Of a stretch of DNA of 46,194 nt, positions 42,088 through 46,194 are shown piece by piece (position 1 is the first letter of the stretch; each line of letters opens with the position of its first letter). Below the pieces are notes generated by a model. The model was given only the letters and a program-made list of their open reading frames with translations, searched no databases and was not told where the DNA came from. A program made the position numbers and the translations under genes. This DNA is from Desulfobacterales bacterium. Lineage in GTDB: Bacteria > Desulfobacterota > Desulfobacteria > Desulfobacterales > JADGBH01. The stretch spans positions 1 through 46,194 of the forward strand of contig JADGBH010000035.1 in assembly GCA_015231595.1 (NCBI GenBank), written 5' to 3'.

Positions 42088-43449
42088 TTAAAAGTTAAAT
42101 GATACTTTGGTTGCAAACAAAAACCAATTTTTTTCATAATCAAGATACCCATCTCCGTTTTTATCCAGATTTTCTGAATCAATGCTTGATTCAACTCCAT
42201 TAAATACATGGCCTTCAAGTTTTACTGTCCAGCTATAAGTAAGATCAAATCGTAAAGTTAAACAGAAATCTTTCATCCAGTGTTCATAGTCGTGAAGTTT
42301 TTTTCCAACGCTTTCAGCTTCTTTAATAGCCTTTTTACTGTTTTTATCGCTTCTATCGAGATAATATTCTGAATAATAACAACCAGCTTCAAACCAATCA
42401 GTAAAACGGTAGTTTAGCATTCCATAATATCCTAAAGCAGTAAATTCTTTTGCTGGAAGTTGTCCTAATTTTATATAATATTCTGCTAATAAATATTCGG
42501 ATATGAATACTAAATTGTTCCAGGTATATTCTACTGAAGTCACGTATGTTTTAGATTTGACTTTAATTTTTTCATCGGCTCCTGCATTATATAATGTAAC
42601 ATCAAAAGGCAGCATTGTTCCTTTGGGTATTATTGTTCCTGCTGGCATGCCTGCAACTGAGAAAGGTAACGCAAAATCCATAGGCAGTTCAAATCCTTGA
42701 GGAAAGATTAATGAATTAAGGAAAGTACTATTAGTGTCAAATCTAGCATACCAATAGGATTGATTTAATTTTAACCCTTTAAGGGGACTATTCCATGCAA
42801 GACTTGCGTCATAAACACCTTTTTCATTTATGTCATTAACATCTATTTTTGTGCCAAAAGGTATGTTCTCTTCTAAAGTTCCAATTACACTACTTTCTGG
42901 CTGCAGTCCAGCAATACCTGTCTGAATTTGGTAAGCAAAATCCCCAATATATTCGGGGGATATATTTCCATAAATACCAATACCTCGGATAGATGTTAAT
43001 ATGTCTCTCCATGTTTCAAAATATACGCTTTGTGGTAGCAAAATACATGTTCTAACAGCGTCTATATCTCTTGTTTTATTAAATAGTCCATGGGATAGTT
43101 TCATTTGACCTAATCTTGCACCAAGAAAATCCTCCCATCTGTAGTCCGCAAATGCCCAGTCAATAGTAAGTTCATCGTTGCCAAGAGAACCAAGATCCCT
43201 TGAAAATATTTGAAGGCCCAAACGAAGTTGATACGTAATATCGGTTGCAAAGTTAATACCGACCTCGTTAAATTGAAAACTGCCGTCTTCAGTTTTTCCT
43301 AAAAAGTTATTTTCATTGCTTTTCATATAGCCTTGGGAGATAAAACCATGAATATCTACTTTCCCCATTTCGTCAAATTCAATAGCGAAGCAGTTATTAT
43401 ATAAAACTCCCAGCAGCAATGTTATAAATATTATAATAGTCTTTTTCAT
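42088..43449 (-). CDS. Outer-membrane porin-like beta-barrel
   Basis: A 453-residue outer-membrane protein. The signal peptide ends near residue 22 (NNCFA). The first strand region (FDEMGKVDIHGFISQGYMKS) is typical of barrel proteins of the OprO/OprP or alginate-export type, with aromatic girdles and alternating strands throughout (DYRWEDFLGARLGQMKLSHG, LRFDLTYSWTVKLEGHV). It ends in Phe (VSFNF), the usual assembly signal. Near residues 427-440 an EF-hand-like loop (DKNGDGYLDYE) lies just before the last strand. GGAGGA is followed by the ATG after 7 bases. It is 26 bases after the PstS-like gene, so the two are very probably co-transcribed. Confidence 0.85.
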   Translation of the reverse strand: MKKTIIIFITLLLGVLYNNCFAIEFDEMGKVDIHGFISQGYMKSNENNFLGKTEDGSFQFNEVGINFATDITYQLRLGLQIFSRDLGSLGNDELTIDWAFADYRWEDFLGARLGQMKLSHGLFNKTRDIDAVRTCILLPQSVYFETWRDILTSIRGIGIYGNISPEYIGDFAYQIQTGIAGLQPESSVIGTLEENIPFGTKIDVNDINEKGVYDASLAWNSPLKGLKLNQSYWYARFDTNSTFLNSLIFPQGFELPMDFALPFSVAGMPAGTIIPKGTMLPFDVTLYNAGADEKIKVKSKTYVTSVEYTWNNLVFISEYLLAEYYIKLGQLPAKEFTALGYYGMLNYRFTDWFEAGCYYSEYYLDRSDKNSKKAIKEAESVGKKLHDYEHWMKDFCLTLRFDLTYSWTVKLEGHVFNGVESSIDSENLDKNGDGYLDYEKNWFLFATKVSFNF

Positions 43450-43474
43450 TGGATATCCTCCATTTTTGCCAAAA

Positions 43475-43933
43475 CTAATTTGTTGTTACTGTAAGAATTA
43501 TAACACCGTCTACAACATTTCCAGAATGTATATATCCTATCGCTCCTTCTGTTGAAGCAACGAAATCAATTAGTTCCTTGTCTGTTCTAAATGATTTAGG
43601 AGCTTTACCTTCCCCTGTAAATACCTTCTTTTTCCAAAAAGTTCTATATTGCGCTGGAGTTTTATTTAAATACATTTTTAAAAAATTTTCCATTAACTCT
43701 TCGTTGTTAGATGTAGCAAAATTAATCCTGCTGCCATCATCCCATCTTGTTTTTTCCCCTAAAAAAATTTTTCTTATTTCATCCGTATTTACTGGTTTTT
43801 TTGCAACACTATTATTAGCAATAACCAATATCCCTTTGTCTTCAGATTGACCTTCAGCGGTAACCCCGATGAAGGTGCAAGCTGTAAACAAGATAATAAA
43901 AAATATAAGTCGTTTTAAAATTATTTTTTTCAT
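43475..43933 (-). CDS. Small PstS-like periplasmic protein
   Basis: A 152-residue exported protein with a signal peptide (about 1-26, ending near VTAEG). The rest matches the PBP-like (phosphate-binding) domain found in short PstS-related proteins: GILVIANNSVAKKPVNTDEI, RKIFLGEKTRWDDGSRIN, and VASTEGAIGYIHSG. True PstS is about 330 residues; this is roughly one lobe, so its affinity and ligand are unknown. Such short PBP-like genes are frequently paired with an OprO-type porin, as here with 42088-43449. AAGGAGAG upstream gives a clear start. No ABC transporter genes are adjacent. Confidence 0.85.
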   Translation of the reverse strand: MKKIILKRLIFFIILFTACTFIGVTAEGQSEDKGILVIANNSVAKKPVNTDEIRKIFLGEKTRWDDGSRINFATSNNEELMENFLKMYLNKTPAQYRTFWKKKVFTGEGKAPKSFRTDKELIDFVASTEGAIGYIHSGNVVDGVIILTVTTN

Positions 43934-44022
43934 GCAGACTCTCCTTGATTAAAATTTTTAAAATCCTGCACTCTGATAACAACTTCGAAATATAACATTT
44001 TAGTTGATAAATTTAAGCCTTC

Positions 44023-44057
44023 TTTATTAAATAAATAGAAGGCTTAACATCAATCCT
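44023..44057 (-). terminator. Terminator of the YbjN-PspA-DUF4178 operon
   Basis: TTAAGCCTTCT (44023-44033) and AGAAGGCTTAA (44047-44057) are perfect 11-bp arms around an AT-rich 13-base loop. It lies 15 bases beyond the DUF4178 stop codon on the minus strand and separates that operon from the PBP-porin pair. Confidence 0.8.
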
Positions 44058-44071
44058 CTATGCTATAAACA

Positions 44072-44638
44072 TTATTCTAATTGATTTGCACTTGGAAGTA
44101 TATTATCAAATTCGTATTCCTCTACTTTAATTCCTGTTGATGCTTCGAATTCGTGTTCTCCCCATTGCTCAATCGATATAAAGTTTATTCCGAAATCATC
44201 GGCAAAATCCCATTTGATTAAAGGCAGACCGGTCATATTTTTATCTGAATAAAATTTGCCAGCACCAGTTTCCTCAAGATAGTATGTGTTGTTTTCAAAT
44301 ACTATCTTTTCAGGTGGGTCCTCATGTGTAGCAAAGCGCTCTTTTATTGTTGGGTCAACGGAAGCAAAATTTATTTTTTTGCTAACTGTCCAAACATCTT
44401 CATCATCAGGGTCCCTTTCAAGATAAATTGTGTCATCAGCGCTTTTAAGCTGCCATTCATAAGTAATATCTCCATCTCCCCAATCATAATGATTTTTAGC
44501 AGTTACTAACCAACTTTTAAGGTCGTAATCTACGCAATACCCTTTTTTAAGAGTACTCAACAATAAACCTGAAATAGGATCAGGACTTTTTATTTCATGG
44601 ACTTTAAAAAGGCTTTTTAAAAAATTAATAACACTCAT
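44072..44638 (-). CDS. DUF4178 protein
   Basis: A 188-residue soluble protein. The DUF4178 pattern is visible in LKKGYCVDYDLKSWLVTAKN, HYDWGDGDITYEWQLKSADD, TIYLERDPDDEDVWTVSKKI and the acidic FENNTYYLEETG region, ending with DFGINFISIEQWGEHEFEAS. DUF4178 genes often neighbour PspA-family genes in bacterial stress loci, as here. The function is not established. The ATG at 44638 has GAGGA six bases upstream; a longer in-frame ATG at 44674 would overlap the pspA 3' end and lacks such a site. The gene starts 20 bases after the pspA stop and is followed by a strong terminator. Confidence 0.82.
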   Translation of the reverse strand: MSVINFLKSLFKVHEIKSPDPISGLLLSTLKKGYCVDYDLKSWLVTAKNHYDWGDGDITYEWQLKSADDTIYLERDPDDEDVWTVSKKINFASVDPTIKERFATHEDPPEKIVFENNTYYLEETGAGKFYSDKNMTGLPLIKWDFADDFGINFISIEQWGEHEFEASTGIKVEEYEFDNILPSANQLE

Positions 44639-44657
44639 TATTTCCTCAAAAAAACAG

Positions 44658-45365
44658 CTATGATGATATTCCAAGTTTCTTTTTTAATTCTAATAAACTG
44701 TCAGATGCAGCAATATTTGTTCCGCTTTTAAGAGCAGCATTTATTTCATCATCTACGCTTGTTTCAGTGCTTGCCATTTCTCCATAGGCAATTGCAAGCG
44801 TTTCATCTTCTTCAACCTTTGCTTTCATTTTTTCGAGCATAGCAATTGTTCCACTTGAATCCATTTTAGCAAGTTGCTGATTTATCTTTTTAGTGGATTC
44901 AGCTGTTTTAGCCCTTGCTCTTAATGTAGTTAGCTCATTTTCGTAAGTAGATATAGTTGATTTAATTTTATTAACATTCGCTTGAAGATTATTAGCCATT
45001 TGCTCATGGCGAGTCGCTTCTTGAGTTAATCTTAAAGCCTCTTGCGCTTGTTCTTCTTTGCGTGAAAGAGCTTCTGTTGCAAGTCTTTCTGCATCAGGAG
45101 CAGACATTTCGCCTTTTTGCATTTTTTGAAGAAGTAGCATAGCTTTCCTTTCATACTCTGTTGCAAGACTCTTTTTATTGTCAGCTTCTCTGCGAGTTCT
45201 AATTGAAATACCTTTTACTTCTGCAAGACTTGTCATAGCACTTTGCAGGTCTTTTTTTAAATCTCTTATTCCTTGTTCCGTCATTCTAATTGGGTCCTCT
45301 ATTTTATCTAATGCGCTATTAGCTTCTGCTTGGCCAATTTTAAAAAGTCTTCTAAAAATAGACAT
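44658..45365 (-). CDS. pspA: PspA/IM30 family protein
   Basis: A 235-residue, almost wholly helical PspA/Vipp1-like protein, which binds membranes under envelope stress and forms ESCRT-III-like assemblies. It opens with the membrane-active helix MSIFRRLFKIGQAEANSALD and the IEDPIRMTEQGIRDLKKDLQ pattern of the family. A long coiled coil follows, and the tail (SLLELKKKLGISS) closes the protein. AAGGAGG seven bases before the ATG gives a strong start. It sits between the YbjN-like and DUF4178 genes. No PspF, PspB or PspC gene is here, so control differs from the enterobacterial Psp system. Confidence 0.92.
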   Translation of the reverse strand: MSIFRRLFKIGQAEANSALDKIEDPIRMTEQGIRDLKKDLQSAMTSLAEVKGISIRTRREADNKKSLATEYERKAMLLLQKMQKGEMSAPDAERLATEALSRKEEQAQEALRLTQEATRHEQMANNLQANVNKIKSTISTYENELTTLRARAKTAESTKKINQQLAKMDSSGTIAMLEKMKAKVEEDETLAIAYGEMASTETSVDDEINAALKSGTNIAASDSLLELKKKLGISS

Positions 45366-45396
45366 TATATCCTCCTTAAATTTTTTAATTAAAGTT

Positions 45397-45786
45397 TTAT
45401 ATAGCGTATTTAATTAATTCATCAGCATGTTCTGAAAGAGCTATACTTATTGCCCTTATAGATCCTTCAAGCTCATTTCTATCAAGATTTTCAAGTTCAA
45501 GGGTATCTCTAAATAAAATCATATCCCCATCTTCATTTAAAACAAAAGCTCCATGTACAAGCTCCCTGTTTATTTGAAGAAGTCGTTTAAAAATTTCATG
45601 GCTATCTGGGTTTATCTTCATTATTACCTGCTCAATTATTACTATTGGATATTCACAGTCAATAATTAAATTTTTAATTCCATTTTCTTCATCTTCAACT
45701 ATTACAAGTTCTTTGTCTAAGTCTTCATCAATGATAGCAATATTCATTTCGTGAAGATAATGCTTAACTAATTCGAATTTGTTCAT
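45397..45786 (-). CDS. YbjN-like protein
   Basis: A 129-residue small acidic protein of the YbjN/type III secretion chaperone-like fold: FELVKHYLHEMNIAIIDEDL, an IIDCEYPIVIIEQVIMKI strand pair, IFKRLLQINRELVHGAFVLN and DMILFRDTLELENLDRNEL. YbjN proteins are linked to motility and stress phenotypes in Enterobacteria, but the molecular role is unclear. AGGAGG nine bases before the ATG gives the start. It is the first gene of the operon with pspA (31-base gap) and DUF4178, consistent with the genomic association of these three families in many bacteria. Confidence 0.82.
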   Translation of the reverse strand: MNKFELVKHYLHEMNIAIIDEDLDKELVIVEDEENGIKNLIIDCEYPIVIIEQVIMKINPDSHEIFKRLLQINRELVHGAFVLNEDGDMILFRDTLELENLDRNELEGSIRAISIALSEHADELIKYAI

Positions 45787-46194
45787 ACTAATTTTCCTCC
45801 TAATTTGTTTTCTGTAATTAAAATTAACTATCTTTTAATTTATTAATCTAAAGTTTTCAATTAAAGATTTTGTTTTTTTATGTTTTTATCTAAAGTTAAT
45901 GGGTACCGTCAAGAGATAATATTATTCCTTGACAAGATAATGCACAAATCATAAATATTTTATTGATAGGTTATAAATAAATTTAAACTTCTCAATTTTA
46001 CAAAATATTAAGAATGAATTATCATTTAAAAAAGTATAGAAGTCTTAAAATGTCAACAAATATTTTGGTGAGGTCTAATTTTTAATACAAAATATATTAA
46101 AATGTTCAATTTTAATATATAAAATGTTTAAATAGAGGTTAGACCACAGGCCAAATAATTACAGGTAGCACCCTTGGTTTTTCCAGCTTAGGCA
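45787..46194. other. Right-edge intergenic stretch with nested inverted repeats
   Basis: This stretch (408 bases) is without a complete gene. An isolated TTGACA (45929-45934) faces the plus strand with no gene after it. A nested inverted repeat covers 46072-46145. On the minus strand, the last 56 bases leave a short open frame ending at TAA (46139-46141) that reads KLEKPRVLPVIIWPVV before its stop; this may be the C-terminus of a gene cut by the edge, of no recognised family. The last 50 bases are less AT-rich than the rest. Confidence 0.5.
46072..46145. repeat. Nested inverted repeats
   Basis: Outer 7-bp arms GGTCTAA (46072-46078) and TTAGACC (46139-46145) enclose an inner perfect 12-bp pair ATATATTAAAAT (46092-46103) and ATTTTAATATAT (46109-46120) with a 5-base loop. 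It could be a long hairpin terminator for a minus-strand gene at the edge, or a small mobile-element end. Confidence 0.6.

Noticed and set aside
45929..45956. TTGACA followed by an AT-rich -10-like stretch on the plus strand
   Set aside because: No plus-strand gene follows within the window, and -10 spacing is 15-16 with a poor hexamer.
46033..46056. Minus-strand TTGACA with TATACT as promoter of the YbjN-PspA operon
   Set aside because: The spacer is only 12 bases, too short for a sigma-70 promoter.

Overview
The window is AT-rich (roughly 30% GC by eye) and reads as a chromosomal segment of a Gram-negative, anaerobic bacterium, most likely a Desulfobacterota (former Deltaproteobacteria) member near Desulfobacterales. 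The reasons are a tungsten-type aldehyde:ferredoxin oxidoreductase, several large orphan hybrid histidine kinases, a fused membrane/spermidine-synthase-like protein, outer-membrane porin and lipoprotein genes, and the dnaX-ybaB-recR order. The taxonomic call is an inference; no rRNA gene is present.

Layout. Positions 1-8906 are all minus strand: the first codons of a possible Uma2-like gene, a nitrilase-superfamily amidase, a coiled-coil protein of unknown function, a 640-base gene-poor stretch with a 12-bp tandem repeat and a possible gene remnant, NAD kinase, a soluble hybrid histidine kinase, a KefB/C-type antiporter and a DUF1015 protein. Positions 9110-14384 are plus strand: two serine tRNAs (CGA, GGA) flanking an internally duplicated gene of unknown function, then dnaX, ybaB/ebfC, recR, a YkgJ-like cysteine-cluster gene and murI. 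Positions 14520-18817 hold a compact four-gene envelope operon (two exported paralogues bracketing two lipoproteins), closed by a bidirectional terminator shared with a convergent Ig-like lipoprotein gene and a corrinoid adenosyltransferase.

Positions 20455-32243 are plus strand: a membrane hybrid kinase; an apparent operon of AOR, a PD-(D/E)XK nuclease-like protein, a MIF-type tautomerase, a SUMF1-fold protein, a four-helix membrane protein and an alpha/beta hydrolase; then an HDOD protein and a 912-residue hybrid kinase with a C-terminal Hpt domain. Positions 32319-36800 are a secreted/repeat region: a six-copy 21-residue repeat protein (minus), a subtilisin-like protease, a strong terminator and an STN-domain protein with four degenerate Pro-rich repeats. 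A soluble histidine kinase and a small unknown gene diverge around a 17-bp palindrome; a perfect 30-bp palindrome follows.

Positions 38245-45786 are minus strand and envelope-oriented: a fused membrane/spermidine-synthase-like protein, a YcgR/PilZ-like protein, an outer-membrane porin paired with a small PstS-like periplasmic protein, and a YbjN-PspA-DUF4178 membrane-stress operon. The right edge carries nested inverted repeats. The most original items are the nuclease-like gene in the AOR operon, the 14.5-18.8 kb envelope operon, the paired repeat proteins around the protease, and the palindromes near 37.8 and 38.1 kb. No CRISPR array, intact insertion sequence or phage region was seen.
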